In this document: positions 31,124 through 41,169 of the stretch, in pieces
Layout: each line of letters begins with the position of its first letter
Numbering within the stretch: the first letter of the stretch is position 1
Origin: Lachnospiraceae bacterium
Lineage (GTDB): Bacteria; Bacillota; Clostridia; Lachnospirales; Lachnospiraceae
Reading direction: 5' to 3'
Assembly (NCBI GenBank): GCA_017468395.1
Contig: JAFUIR010000011.1
Location: 62,001-126,000, forward strand
DNA length: 64,000 nucleotides
Notes under the pieces: generated by a model
Database searches by the model: none
What the model was told of the DNA's origin: nothing
Seen by the model: only the letters and a program-made list of their open reading frames with translations
Position numbers and translations under genes: made by a program

Positions 31124-34100
31124 ATGATGAGTAAGCGTTTTGGAAAAACAAAATTCAAAAAAATACTGGTTTCCATGTTGACAGTCTGTTTATTGCTGTC
31201 AGGGGTAACAGTTTTGCCGGTTTCGGCCGAGGAATCAGGTACAGGGGCTGCCGAATACGTGCTGGATTGCACCGAGGATTTGGAAGCGCTGGCAGCAGAT
31301 GCCGCCAATGAAGGTCTTGTTAAAAAAGCGGGAGCCAATGAATATTTTGAACTGCTTTTCAGTGAGAAGACAAAGATTGACGGAAGTAATAAAGATTTTA
31401 GTGACGGATATACAGCCACCCAGAGATTTAATCCCGGTGGAAAGGCAACAACGGAAAAAAATGCTATCCGGTTTACCACCAAGAACCCGGCCACAGTAAA
31501 GGTGCACTGGGTATGCGGAGGAGACGGCAGGGAGATGACACTGCTGGATGAAAGCGGAACCGCTGTTGCAACAACGGCGGAAGGAACCACCAAAAACGCT
31601 TTATATATTTCCGAGCTGAAGTTGGATATGGCAGGCACATACTGTTTGGGCGGAGATACCGGAAGTAACTATATTTTCCGGGTAGGAGTTACCGAAGAAG
31701 GCGGACAAGCAGACCCCGTTAATGCGCCTACGGTATCCAAAGTTTCCGCAACTCTTTCTGAGGATGTTGTAACTGTAAAAATTACAGGTAAAGCAGGGGA
31801 TGAAGCGTCAAAATATATGGTAGAAATCCGCAACGGTGCCGAAGGTGAATGGATTGCGGCAGGAAGTGCGGACGGAAATGTAGACCAGATAGAGATAACA
31901 GTGGATTTGTCTGATGAAAAGTATGGTTCCGGCAAGTGGTATTTCCGGGCATACGGAAAAGGTGATGAAAACAGTGACAGCGTAGAGGCTAAAAAAGCTA
32001 TCTCTTATACCCTGAAATTGGTAGCGGCAGAGCCAAAAGTAACTATTGGGGATGAAAAAGCAACCATTCAGTGGAATGAGATTAGGGAAGCCGAAAGTTA
32101 CGAAGTGGTTGTTTATGATGCCGAGGGCAGTGTAGCAGCCCAGTCTGATGCCATAAGTGCTGATGCGGAGAAGTCTTTTGAAGTAACAGGTCTTAAAAAC
32201 GGTGTGAAATATTTTGTGGAACTGACAACCATCAGAGGTGCGGAGAAATTAACTTTTGAACAGGTGTCTTTCCGTCCATATAAACCGGTTGATACATCTA
32301 ATTCCATTCCGGGTCTTGTAATTACCAGTTTGGATGATATGAATCCGGTAGTAATCAGAGATGAAGGAAATATTACGGTGTCTCAGGCGGCATCGGAAGG
32401 CGGATTTAATTCTGATGGTAAAATCAGCAATGCTACCTTTATTTATCTGGATTCCCCCGTGGCGTCTGGAACAGATTTCAGTATCAGCGCAGATGTAACC
32501 GTAATAGGAAGAAGTTTGGAAGCCACTACAGGCGGTGTATTTCTGGGTGGTGCAACGGCACCTTCAGATAATTCTAAATATGTAGCAAGTGCTCTTCGAG
32601 GAGATGCATCTATCAGAGCATACCGGATTAAAACTGACGGAACCGGTGGTGGTTCGGGAAGTGAAAACTTGAAAGAGAATGTGGCATATACACTGACCGT
32701 AACCCGTAACGGAAGTTCCTATACGGTCAAAGCAAAGGGTGATTCCGTAGATTTTTCAAAGGGATATTCGGCATCAGATTTACATGCTGATTTAAATGGA
32801 GATGCAGTATATCCTGCAATTTTGATTAGCGGCGTGACGGCTGATATCAAAAACATCGTAATTACAGTTGCGGGAGAGGAAGTATTTCGTTCTGCGGATC
32901 TGACAGGCAGTGTGACACCTTTTGAAGACAACTGGGAACTGGTGGACGCACCTGTGCTTGGCACACCTATTGTAGATAATGAAAACCAGAAGATTGGGCT
33001 GGAATGTGAATGTGAAATTGGTGTTACAGGTGCCGGACAGGTTACCGTAGACATGTATAATGAAGCAGGCGAAAAAGTAGATTCACAGACTTCCAGTGCT
33101 TTCGGACAAAGTAAACATTCTTTTAGTTTTGAGCCGAAAGCAAGTGGTATTTATACTTTTAAAGCGGTGGCAAGCCGACCCAATGAAGAGACCCTAAAAG
33201 AAGGGGAGTCAGTAAGCGCTGCCGATAAATTTGTGATGACTTTAGGTCAGACTTCTATTTGGGCATTTAATCAGGGAAGCGGTAATGTGAAACTGGTTTG
33301 GGACGCCATTTTTGAAGCCGCCGGATATAGTGTTTATTATAAAGAGGCAGATTCAACAGGAGAGGCAACTTTAGCCTTTGAAAATATCGCAGAAACAAAC
33401 TGTATTGTCAGTGGACTTGGCGAAGGAGAATATATTTTTATCGTTAAGGGCGTGAGAGAAGGAAAAGAAGATTCTTCTTCCGAAGTGAAAAAAGCAGTGA
33501 ACGATGAATTGGAGAGAGAATGGTATTTCTCTGCTTTCGGTACAGGTATATCCACCGCTACCAACGGTTACAGCGGTTCTGCCAATGAAGGCAGTGTGAC
33601 CGTATATAGTGAAGGCGGTAAAGGTAAATTACAGCCTGCATCCACAGACGGACTGGCATTTTATTATACTGCAATTCCTGCGGATGAAAACTTCACACTG
33701 TCAGCAAAAGTTACCGTAGATAAGTGGACCTATTCCAACGGACAGGAAGGATTCGGTCTTATGGCAGCAGATGCCGTGAATAAAAACGGTAATAACTCCG
33801 TATTTTGGAATAACTCTTATATGGCAGTGGCAAGTAAAGTGGAGTACTACTGGGATGATTCCAAACAGGAAGTTTCCGACAGCGGCACAAAGATTGCCAT
33901 GAAACTTGGTCTGGGCTCTCAGGAAAAGATTGGTGTAACAGCGGAAAATATTGCAGAACTTACCGGTGAGAATGCAACCGAGGCACTGACAAAGTATTAT
34001 AAGTCAGAAATGAAAACTTTGGAAACATCCTGTGCATCATTGGGTAAGGGTACATATAACATCTTTGGAAATGCAACCGCTGATGTGGCCGGAACCCAGA

Positions 34101-36139
34101 GCAGTATTACTGAACTTGTACTTTCTATCCAAAAAAACAATACAGGATATTTTGTGAGTTATACGGACGGCGAAGGTAATGTAGTAACCAATAAATATTA
34201 TGATACAGAGGCTTTGGAGCAGATTGATAAGGATAATGTCTATGTTGGTTTCTTTGCATCCAGAAATGCGAGAATCACCGTAACAGATATATCTCTTACC
34301 ACTATTGACCCGGCGCAGGATGCACCGGCAGAAGAAAGACCCATTGAAAAGGTAACTGCTTCTTATTCCGTAATTTCTGCAGCCAATGCCAACAGTGCGG
34401 ATTACGACCTGGTATTTTTGGCAAATGCAGACGGTCTGGTAAGCATTACCGATGCAGCGGGAACCGTGATTGCTAAAGATGTGGTAGTGACGGCAGGTGT
34501 GAAGAAGAGTTTTGAAACAACCATTGCTTTGGGTGAAAATACGTTTAACATTACTTTTACACCGGATGCGGACTATAAGCCCGGCGAGTATTTGGCGCTG
34601 GATTCTTATGAAACTAAGACCTTTACCCATACCGTGAATTATAAGACGTATGGTGAAATTGGTCAGTCCATTTACGTTGCTCCGGACGGCAGCAGCAGTG
34701 GCGATGGTTCCAAGGAATATCCTTTGGATATTTATACGGCTGTCAAATATGTGCAGGCCGGACAGATGATTGTGCTGAAAGGCGGTACATACAGTTTAAA
34801 CAGCACCGTAATCGTGGACAGAGGAATTGACGGAACTGCTGACAAATTGATTTACATGGTGGCAGACCCTACAGATACAAAGAGACCTGTATTTGACTTT
34901 AACAAAGCCTGCGCAGGCATGAGATTTGCAGGAGATTATTGGTACTGTCAGGGATTTGATGTGACCAATTCTTCCGATGGACAAAAAGGTCTTGAAGTAT
35001 GCGGCAGTTACAGTACATTTGATGATATTCACGCATACCATAACGGAAACACCGGTATTCAGGTAAGCAGATTTAAGGGTTCGGATGTATACGAGGATTG
35101 GCCCAGCCATGATCTGATTTTGAACTGTACCGCTTATGGCAATGCAGATTCCGGCTATGAAGATGCGGATGGTTTTGCGGCAAAACTTACTGTTGGCGAC
35201 GGCATCGTATTTGACGGTTGTGTGGCCTATAACAACGCTGATGACGGTTGGGATTTATTTGCAAAACCGGAAACCGGCGCAATCGGTGCAGTAGTGATAA
35301 AGAACTGCGTGGCTTATAACAATGGCTATTTGGAAGACGGTACCAATGCCGGAAACGGTAATGGATTTAAACTGGGAGGCTCCAGCATTGCGGGAGGACA
35401 TCAGTTGATGAATTCTGTTGCTTTCGGTAATAAGACAAAAGGTATTGACTCTAACAGTTGTCCTGATGTTAAAGTATATCATTGCACATCCTTTAATAAT
35501 GGTAGTGTACAAAACGGTAAAGATAATGGTTATAACGTGGCATTGTACACCAATGATGCAGCAAATACAGATTTCCTGGCAGAGGGCGTTTTGTCTTACC
35601 GCACAGAAAATCTGCAAATCGGTGAAAATATTAAGCCCAAAGGAAGTCAGGATACAACCAAACTCTATGGTGTTGCAAACTATTATTGGGATGCGGCTAC
35701 AGTTACATCTGCAAACGCAGAAGATGCTACAGTAAGTGACACATGGTTTGAGAGTCTGACATTTACAGAGATTTCCCGTAACGCAGACAAAACCATCAAT
35801 ATGAACGGTTTCCTTGTACTGACAAGTCAGGTTCCGGAAGGCGTAGGTGCCAAAATCGGCGGACAGGCATCAGCGGAAATTACTGTTTTGGATGCTATTG
35901 AAACAACTATAGAAGTTATGAATCCTGATGAGGATAAAGTAATTACGCAGGAATCGGAAACTGTTGAGTCGGAACAAGAAACAGTGGCAGACGAAAGCGA
36001 TGAAGATGCGGAAAATATGCCTTCCATTTCCATAATTATGATTGCCGTGGCAATAGTGGCAGCTATTTTGGTGGTGATTGCAGTAATGGCAGTTATTGTT
36101 GGAATTGTGATTTCCAAGAAAAAGAAAAAAGAAAACTAA
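31124..36139 (+). CDS. giant membrane-anchored PL9 pectate lyase-like protein with FN3 domains
   Basis: 1671 residues. A signal peptide (about 1-37, ending VLPVSAEE) is followed by an unassigned jelly-roll-like region and several fibronectin III-like domains (about 203-300, 300-385, 610-790) with concanavalin-like segments between (390-600 and 800-1060). Residues 1180-1580 form a parallel beta-helix with PL9 signatures: QSIYVAPDGSSSGDGS, YWYCQGFDVTNSSDGQKGLE, EDADGFAAKL, YNNADDGWDLFAK and GNGNGFKLGG. The Lys of FAAK and nearby Asp residues match the calcium-dependent pectate lyase active site. A C-terminal membrane helix (about 1636-1662) and KKKKKEN anchor it. It would degrade pectin at the cell surface. 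RBS GGAAGG. Confidence 0.87.
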   Translation: MMSKRFGKTKFKKILVSMLTVCLLLSGVTVLPVSAEESGTGAAEYVLDCTEDLEALAADAANEGLVKKAGANEYFELLFSEKTKIDGSNKDFSDGYTATQRFNPGGKATTEKNAIRFTTKNPATVKVHWVCGGDGREMTLLDESGTAVATTAEGTTKNALYISELKLDMAGTYCLGGDTGSNYIFRVGVTEEGGQADPVNAPTVSKVSATLSEDVVTVKITGKAGDEASKYMVEIRNGAEGEWIAAGSADGNVDQIEITVDLSDEKYGSGKWYFRAYGKGDENSDSVEAKKAISYTLKLVAAEPKVTIGDEKATIQWNEIREAESYEVVVYDAEGSVAAQSDAISADAEKSFEVTGLKNGVKYFVELTTIRGAEKLTFEQVSFRPYKPVDTSNSIPGLVITSLDDMNPVVIRDEGNITVSQAASEGGFNSDGKISNATFIYLDSPVASGTDFSISADVTVIGRSLEATTGGVFLGGATAPSDNSKYVASALRGDASIRAYRIKTDGTGGGSGSENLKENVAYTLTVTRNGSSYTVKAKGDSVDFSKGYSASDLHADLNGDAVYPAILISGVTADIKNIVITVAGEEVFRSADLTGSVTPFEDNWELVDAPVLGTPIVDNENQKIGLECECEIGVTGAGQVTVDMYNEAGEKVDSQTSSAFGQSKHSFSFEPKASGIYTFKAVASRPNEETLKEGESVSAADKFVMTLGQTSIWAFNQGSGNVKLVWDAIFEAAGYSVYYKEADSTGEATLAFENIAETNCIVSGLGEGEYIFIVKGVREGKEDSSSEVKKAVNDELEREWYFSAFGTGISTATNGYSGSANEGSVTVYSEGGKGKLQPASTDGLAFYYTAIPADENFTLSAKVTVDKWTYSNGQEGFGLMAADAVNKNGNNSVFWNNSYMAVASKVEYYWDDSKQEVSDSGTKIAMKLGLGSQEKIGVTAENIAELTGENATEALTKYYKSEMKTLETSCASLGKGTYNIFGNATADVAGTQSSITELVLSIQKNNTGYFVSYTDGEGNVVTNKYYDTEALEQIDKDNVYVGFFASRNARITVTDISLTTIDPAQDAPAEERPIEKVTASYSVISAANANSADYDLVFLANADGLVSITDAAGTVIAKDVVVTAGVKKSFETTIALGENTFNITFTPDADYKPGEYLALDSYETKTFTHTVNYKTYGEIGQSIYVAPDGSSSGDGSKEYPLDIYTAVKYVQAGQMIVLKGGTYSLNSTVIVDRGIDGTADKLIYMVADPTDTKRPVFDFNKACAGMRFAGDYWYCQGFDVTNSSDGQKGLEVCGSYSTFDDIHAYHNGNTGIQVSRFKGSDVYEDWPSHDLILNCTAYGNADSGYEDADGFAAKLTVGDGIVFDGCVAYNNADDGWDLFAKPETGAIGAVVIKNCVAYNNGYLEDGTNAGNGNGFKLGGSSIAGGHQLMNSVAFGNKTKGIDSNSCPDVKVYHCTSFNNGSVQNGKDNGYNVALYTNDAANTDFLAEGVLSYRTENLQIGENIKPKGSQDTTKLYGVANYYWDAATVTSANAEDATVSDTWFESLTFTEISRNADKTINMNGFLVLTSQVPEGVGAKIGGQASAEITVLDAIETTIEVMNPDEDKVITQESETVESEQETVADESDEDAENMPSISIIMIAVAIVAAILVVIAVMAVIVGIVISKKKKKEN

Positions 36140-36154
36140 TACAGAGGTAATTCT

Positions 36155-37117
36155 ATGAAAATCGTAATGTTAGAGCGAAACAGTGTGGGCCCTGATATAG
36201 ATGTGTCCTGCTATATGCAGCTTGGAGAAGTAACTTATTACAAAAATACAGTAACCATAGAAGAGGTTGCAGAGCGGGTAAAGGACGCCGATGTAATTAT
36301 CGCAAATAAATCACCTATGAACGAAGCGTCTCTTAAAGATGCAAAAAACGTGAAATTAATTTGCGAACTGGCCACAGGTTTTGATAACTGCGATTTGGCT
36401 TATTGTAAGAGCAGAGGTATCAAAGTGGCAAACGTGGTGGATTATTCAACAGGAATGGTGGCACAGCATACCTTTACTCTTGCCCTTGCCCTGGTGCAAA
36501 AATTAGCCCACTACGACCATTATGTAAAATCCGGTGCATACAGCGCCCAAGACCGTTTTTCCAATTTTGATGTGCCTTTTCAGGAGTTGGAAGGAAAAAC
36601 CTGGGGTATCGTCGGTATGGGAAATATCGGACGCAGAGTGGCAAAACTGGCAACAGCTTTTGGCTGTAAAGTAATTTTCCACTCCATTACAGGAAAAAGT
36701 GCAGTTACGGATTATCCCCAGGTAGACAAAGAAACTTTGCTTGCAGAAAGTGATTTTCTATCCCTGCACTGTCCTTTGAGCGATTTGTCCAGAGATTTTA
36801 TTGATGCAGATGCACTGAAAAAGATGAAAAATACTGCAGTGCTCATTAACGTAGCCAGAGGACCTGTAGTGAATAATACAGACTTATATCATGCTCTGGT
36901 AAATGGTGAAATCATGGCGGCAGGCTTGGATGTACTTGAACATGAGCCTCTCCGGGAGACCAATCCTTTGAGTAAATTAAAAGATAGCAATCAAATTATT
37001 ATTACCCCCCATTTGGCATGGGGAAGCGTGGAAGCCAGAACCAGATGTGTAGAAGAAGTATATAAGAATATCCGGAGTTTCATGGACGGTGTCGACAGAA
37101 ATGTTGTGAATCCGTAA
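36155..37117 (+). CDS. D-2-hydroxyacid dehydrogenase (glycerate/hydroxypyruvate type)
   Basis: 320 residues of the D-isomer-specific 2-hydroxyacid dehydrogenase family. The NAD-binding GIVGMGNIGRRVA motif, the substrate-binding Arg in NVARGPVVN, the catalytic Glu of LEHEPLRETNPL and the His of ITPHLAWGSVEAR are all present. The overall sequence is nearest to glycerate dehydrogenase/hydroxypyruvate reductase. It is 15 bp after the pectate lyase-like gene, but no functional link is obvious. AGAGG RBS; a strong terminator follows. Confidence 0.9.
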   Translation: MKIVMLERNSVGPDIDVSCYMQLGEVTYYKNTVTIEEVAERVKDADVIIANKSPMNEASLKDAKNVKLICELATGFDNCDLAYCKSRGIKVANVVDYSTGMVAQHTFTLALALVQKLAHYDHYVKSGAYSAQDRFSNFDVPFQELEGKTWGIVGMGNIGRRVAKLATAFGCKVIFHSITGKSAVTDYPQVDKETLLAESDFLSLHCPLSDLSRDFIDADALKKMKNTAVLINVARGPVVNNTDLYHALVNGEIMAAGLDVLEHEPLRETNPLSKLKDSNQIIITPHLAWGSVEARTRCVEEVYKNIRSFMDGVDRNVVNP

Positions 37118-37121
37118 AAAT

Positions 37122-37162
37122 AAGCCCATTGCTCAATGTTGCATTGAGTAATGGGCTTTTCT
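37122..37162. terminator. bidirectional terminator
   Basis: A perfect 17-bp stem (37122-37138 with 37142-37158) and a 3-base loop, followed by TTTTCTTT. It separates convergent genes. Confidence 0.92.
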
Positions 37163-37182
37163 TTGCTTTATGAAAGGATTAA

Positions 37183-38655
37183 TTACTGATTCAACTGTTT
37201 TGCCTTATCGTTGATTTCTTTTACGACTTTTGTAATTTCTTCTACGATTAAAGCGTTCTTTTCGCTTTCGGAAAGAGTTTCATTGGCACGGGCAGATACT
37301 TCTTGTGTAACAGCGGAGACATTATTAATGTTTTCCACAATGGTTTCATTTGATTTTGCCAGTTCAAGAACCACTTTTTCCAAAATATCACTGTTCTCGT
37401 AAATATTGCGGGAGCAGGATTCAATCTTTTCAAAATTAAGAGCCATGGTCTCCACGGATTTGTTCTGTTCTTTATTACTCTCCATCAATTGATTGATTGC
37501 ACTGAATACTTCCTGAATGGAGAGAGAAATACCATCAATCAATTTTGTAATATTAACGGTAGCTTCGCTGGTCTGTTTTGCAAGACTGGAAATTTCATCG
37601 GCAACCACTGCAAATCCCCGACCTGCCTCGCCTGCTCTTGCTGCTTCGATAGAAGCATTGAGGCTCAAAAGGCTTGTCTGGTTGGTAACGGAATTAATCA
37701 TTTCTACGATGGAGTTCATCTTTTCCGTATTCTCGGTCAATTCATTCATTTTTGAAATAACCGTGGAACTAACGGATTCAGATTGATTTACAGAGGAGAG
37801 CAGGTGGTTAATATTATTTTTACCAACATTGATGTTATCCTCTGTCTGCTGCACATCGTTTGCAATATTTTTGGATACTTCTTTGGCTCTGTTTACCTGT
37901 TCAACGATTTCTTCCGTTTGTAACAACTGCGCCTGTGTGGACTCGGCGGTTTCGCTTGCGCCGTAAGAAACATCCTGCATGGAATCTTTGGTTGCAGAAA
38001 CGGATTGGTCTAAGTGTACCATTCTTTCTGTAACGGATTCGATATCATCGGAGATGCCCTTTGAAATGTTCAAAGTATTAGTAAGAATGGCATCTATTTT
38101 TTCTTTTTCTTCATTTAATTCTCCCATTTTCTGGGCGTTAACTTTATCGATTACCATTGTTGCAAGTCCGGAGAAAATAGCAGCAAAAGCAGTTGCCAGA
38201 ACCTGAATTTCCACCATTGCCAAATCAGCGGTAGTTAAGGAGCCGTTAGCAAATCCGATAGCCACAGAGATAATGTTGGCCGCAACGGTGATTCCGCCGG
38301 CAATATAGCAAAGTTTCAAATCTCCGTAAGGGATGAGCAGGAAAAATACTAAGAATATGTATACAAAAGTAGTCGGAACATTTGCTGTCAATAATACGAA
38401 AGCATATAAAATGGAAAAGCCGATGCTTAAAATATACTTAATATAGTTGGTGGATTTATCTTTTTGGTATAGCAATACACATGCAACATACGGGCAGATA
38501 TCCAGCACAGAGAATATTAATGTGTAGGTAAGTGTTCTGTCACCTTTAACAAATTCTAAAAGGTAGGCGAAGAATAGCACGAATGTAAGCAAGGAATAAG
38601 CTATCAATGTAGCAAAATTTATTCGATGTGTTTCGTTCATTGTCTTTTGTTTCAT
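37183..38655 (-). CDS. methyl-accepting chemotaxis protein with 6-TM sensor
   Basis: 490 residues. The N-terminal part (15-190) holds about six membrane helices with very short loops, so it lacks a periplasmic ligand domain and may sense within the membrane. No HAMP domain is evident. The cytoplasmic signalling domain contains the hairpin tip [20 protein letters not shown] followed by [10 protein letters not shown]. It should signal through CheA/CheW, though no che or flagellar genes are in this window. Start at 38655 follows GGGAGG; an upstream GTG/ATG extension lacks an RBS. Confidence 0.9.
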   Translation of the reverse strand: MKQKTMNETHRINFATLIAYSLLTFVLFFAYLLEFVKGDRTLTYTLIFSVLDICPYVACVLLYQKDKSTNYIKYILSIGFSILYAFVLLTANVPTTFVYIFLVFFLLIPYGDLKLCYIAGGITVAANIISVAIGFANGSLTTADLAMVEIQVLATAFAAIFSGLATMVIDKVNAQKMGELNEEKEKIDAILTNTLNISKGISDDIESVTERMVHLDQSVSATKDSMQDVSYGASETAESTQAQLLQTEEIVEQVNRAKEVSKNIANDVQQTEDNINVGKNNINHLLSSVNQSESVSSTVISKMNELTENTEKMNSIVEMINSVTNQTSLLSLNASIEAARAGEAGRGFAVVADEISSLAKQTSEATVNITKLIDGISLSIQEVFSAINQLMESNKEQNKSVETMALNFEKIESCSRNIYENSDILEKVVLELAKSNETIVENINNVSAVTQEVSARANETLSESEKNALIVEEITKVVKEINDKAKQLNQ

Positions 38656-38882
38656 AATGTTCCTCCCATTATCGTAAGTTGACAACCGAAAAAATAAACA
38701 TATACTCTTAAATATTTTCCTATTGATACTTTTCAGTGTGTTACCAGTATATCACAAGATATTTTTTTTCACAATTCGGCAAAGAAAATTTTTTTAAGAA
38801 ATTAGTCCTATTTTTTCAGAAAAGAATAGCGGACCCGCCGTAAAGCACATAATATATTCTAAGTGTATAAGGTGGTAGAAAT

Positions 38883-39407
38883 ATGTTAGTAGAGCAAAAG
38901 TGTTATAGTAAACTGACAAATTTAAATGAAATTTTTCACAGAAGACCCCATGCCATGGCAATGCTTGCCGGTAGTAGCGAGTATTCAGAAATAAAGGGAA
39001 CGGTGGGATTTTATCAGACCGGATGCGGCGTTTTGGTAGTAACGGAGGTTATGGGACTGCCAAATTCAAAGGAACAGTGCAAAAGTTCCTTTTTCGCCGT
39101 TCATATTCATGAGGGAGAAAGTTGCAGCGGTAGCGCAGAAGATTCTTTCGCCAATGCGATGCAGCATTACAATCCGCAAGGGTGTGAGCATCCCGGACAT
39201 GCAGGGGATTTGCCTCCTCTTTTGGGAAATCAGGGATATGCTTTTTCTGTTTTTTTGACAGACAGATTTTCTGTCAGAGAAATTCTCGGCAGGACGGTTA
39301 TTATTCATTCCGGCGCGGATGATTTTCATACCCAGCCTTCCGGAAATGCGGGTACAAAGATAGCCTGCGGAGTGGTGCGAAAGGTTGACAAGGCTGTCCA
39401 ATCATAG
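38883..39407 (+). CDS. Cu/Zn superoxide dismutase-family protein (SodC-like)
   Basis: 174 residues. Metal ligands of SodC are recognisable: copper H74 and H76 (VHIHEGESC), bridging H95, zinc H103, H106 and D109 (HPGHAGDLPPL), and H149 (DDFHTQPSGNAG). Disulfide cysteines (C81 and C162) and the GNQGYAF strand are also present. The protein would dismute superoxide. No signal peptide is visible, so unlike most bacterial SodC it appears cytoplasmic. The start has only a modest RBS (AAGGTGG). The 227-bp gap upstream has no clear feature. Confidence 0.87.
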   Translation: MLVEQKCYSKLTNLNEIFHRRPHAMAMLAGSSEYSEIKGTVGFYQTGCGVLVVTEVMGLPNSKEQCKSSFFAVHIHEGESCSGSAEDSFANAMQHYNPQGCEHPGHAGDLPPLLGNQGYAFSVFLTDRFSVREILGRTVIIHSGADDFHTQPSGNAGTKIACGVVRKVDKAVQS

Positions 39408-39448
39408 TACAGTTATTAAAGTGCTGAAGAAATAAAGGACGGTGCATT

Positions 39449-39886
39449 ATGATAGAAAAAATCAAGGCGTTATACTTTAAATATGAAGAAATTATCAATT
39501 ATCTGGTTGTAGGTGTGGCAAACACCTTTGTGTCCTGGGGAGCATGGTTCGCCTGTGCTTATACCATTTTGGACGCCCAGGTTGTCTGGCAAAATATGGC
39601 ACTCACGGTTATTTCCTGGGTGGCAGGTGTTATCTTCGGATACTTTATGAACCGTATCTATGTCTTTAAGAGTAAAGAGCCAAATATGTGGAAAGAATTT
39701 CTGCAATTTGCAGGCGGAAGAGTTGCAACCGGCGTATTGGATGCCGTAATGATGGTTCTTATGGTTAATGTAATGTCAATTAATGAGGCGTTTTCCAAGA
39801 TTTTTGTATCGGTCCTTGTGGTAATAGGAAATTATGTTTTGAGTAAGTTGTTTGTATTTAAAAAGAAACCGGAGGAAGACAAATAA
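39449..39886 (+). CDS. GtrA-family membrane protein
   Basis: 145 residues with four membrane helices (about 18-38, 45-66, 82-105 and 112-132). It has the GtrA/DPMS family opening YLVVGVANTFVSWGAWFACA and the motif FGYFMNRIYVFKSKE, and ends NYVLSKLFVFKKK. Such proteins probably flip polyprenyl-linked sugars for cell-envelope glycosylation. GGACGG RBS. It stands alone, with a terminator directly after. Confidence 0.9.
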   Translation: MIEKIKALYFKYEEIINYLVVGVANTFVSWGAWFACAYTILDAQVVWQNMALTVISWVAGVIFGYFMNRIYVFKSKEPNMWKEFLQFAGGRVATGVLDAVMMVLMVNVMSINEAFSKIFVSVLVVIGNYVLSKLFVFKKKPEEDK

Positions 39887-39906
39887 ACCCATCCGGTTGG
39901 AGCATA

Positions 39907-39943
39907 GAAAAGCGGTTCGTGAAGAGTCACGGACCGCTTTTTA
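39907..39943. terminator. bidirectional terminator
   Basis: AAAAGCGGTTCGTGA pairs with TCACGGACCGCTTTT (39908-39922 and 39927-39941), with A- and T-runs on both sides, between convergent gtrA-like and mtnN genes. Confidence 0.9.
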
Positions 39944-39947
39944 CTGT

Positions 39948-40646
39948 TTATAACTTGCAAATCATATGTGCCACCAGTTTTGCGGAGTGCTTGGCAGCCG
40001 CTTTTTCAAAAGTAGGGTAGTCCATCTCTGCGCTGTCGTCTGCTTTGTCGGAGATGGCGCGGATAATTACGAAAGGAATACCGTTTAAATATGCAGCATG
40101 GGCGATGGAAGCACCTTCCATTTCCGCACAGTCGCCCTTGAAATTTTCAATAATGAACTGCTTGGTTGCCTTGTCGGAAATAAACTGGTCGCCACTGGCT
40201 ACTCTGCCGGAGCGGACGGTAATGTCGGGGTTTACTTCCTTACAGGTTTCCATGGCAACCTCTATCATGTGTGCATCGGCGGGAAATTCTCTGAGTCCCA
40301 TCTGGGGAACTTCTCCCAGTTGATAGCCAAAAATTGTGACATTCATGTCATGATGCACCGCATCTGTGGAAACCAAAATATCCCCGATGTCTAAATCTGC
40401 ATTTAAGGAGCCTGCCACACCGGTATTGATAATGTGTGTAACTTCAAAAATGTCAATCAAAATCTGTGCGCACAGGGCGGCATTGACTTTTCCGATACCA
40501 CTTTTTACAATAACGACATTTGTGTCATTTAATGTTCCCTCATAAAATTCCATGGAGGCACGTTTCACGATGTTGGAAACCTGCATCTCTTTTTTTAGCG
40601 CATCTACTTCCAAATCCATTGCGCCGATAATACCAATTTTTTTCAT
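39948..40646 (-). CDS. mtnN: 5'-methylthioadenosine/S-adenosylhomocysteine nucleosidase
   Basis: 232 residues. It cleaves SAH to adenine and S-ribosylhomocysteine (and MTA to methylthioribose). Diagnostic segments are MKKIGIIGAMDLEVDALKKE, GIGKVNAALCAQILID, NTGVAGSL, CAEMEGASIAHAAYL and IRAISDKADDSA with the catalytic Asp. It lies 29 bp after luxS, which uses its product, completing SAH detoxification and AI-2 formation. RBS GAAAGGA. Confidence 0.96.
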   Translation of the reverse strand: MKKIGIIGAMDLEVDALKKEMQVSNIVKRASMEFYEGTLNDTNVVIVKSGIGKVNAALCAQILIDIFEVTHIINTGVAGSLNADLDIGDILVSTDAVHHDMNVTIFGYQLGEVPQMGLREFPADAHMIEVAMETCKEVNPDITVRSGRVASGDQFISDKATKQFIIENFKGDCAEMEGASIAHAAYLNGIPFVIIRAISDKADDSAEMDYPTFEKAAAKHSAKLVAHMICKL

Positions 40647-40675
40647 AGTGATTAGTCCTTTCTTTTATTGGGATA

Positions 40676-41155
40676 TTATTTCGGATACACCAGTCTGTCC
40701 GGGGTAATATTATAGAGAACCTGGTCTAAATATTTTTTTGCCAGATAGTTTGCCATGCCCAGATTCATATCCAGATAGTTACCGCAGTCTTTGGGGGAAG
40801 CACCGGGCACTTCATCTTTAAAATCACGGATAAATTCATACATTTCGATCATCAAATCCACAATGTCTTTTGACTCGTAGTCGCCGGCAAGAAGCAAATA
40901 AAAGCCTGTGCGGCAACCCATGGGACCAAAATATACAGTCTTGTCCCCATAAAGGGCGTGATTACGCAAAAAAGTGGCAGCCAAATGTTCAATAGTGTGC
41001 ATTTCGGCAGTGTTCATAACGGGCTCCTCGTTGGGGCTGGTCATGCGTAGGTCGAAAGTGGTAATTACGCTGTCGCCTACATGATCCTTGCGGGAAACAT
41101 ATACGCCGGGCTGCAATTTAATATGGTCGATAGTAAAACTTGCTATTTTTTTCAT
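40676..41155 (-). CDS. luxS: S-ribosylhomocysteine lyase
   Basis: 159 residues. It converts S-ribosylhomocysteine to homocysteine and the AI-2 precursor DPD. The metal site HTIEHLAATFLR and the later GPMGCRTGFYLL (metal-ligand Cys region) are intact, as is the substrate segment KLQPGVYVSRKD. Start at 41155 follows GTGAGG. It lies between a GH13 gene (14 bp upstream) and mtnN in one probable operon. Confidence 0.97.
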   Translation of the reverse strand: MKKIASFTIDHIKLQPGVYVSRKDHVGDSVITTFDLRMTSPNEEPVMNTAEMHTIEHLAATFLRNHALYGDKTVYFGPMGCRTGFYLLLAGDYESKDIVDLMIEMYEFIRDFKDEVPGASPKDCGNYLDMNLGMANYLAKKYLDQVLYNITPDRLVYPK

Positions 41156-41169
41156 AGTTAACCTCACAA

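Noticed and set aside
30640-31638. Minus-strand open frame across the pgi end and the pectate lyase-like start
   Set aside because: Serine-rich low-complexity translation typical of an antisense shadow; both plus-strand genes are well supported.
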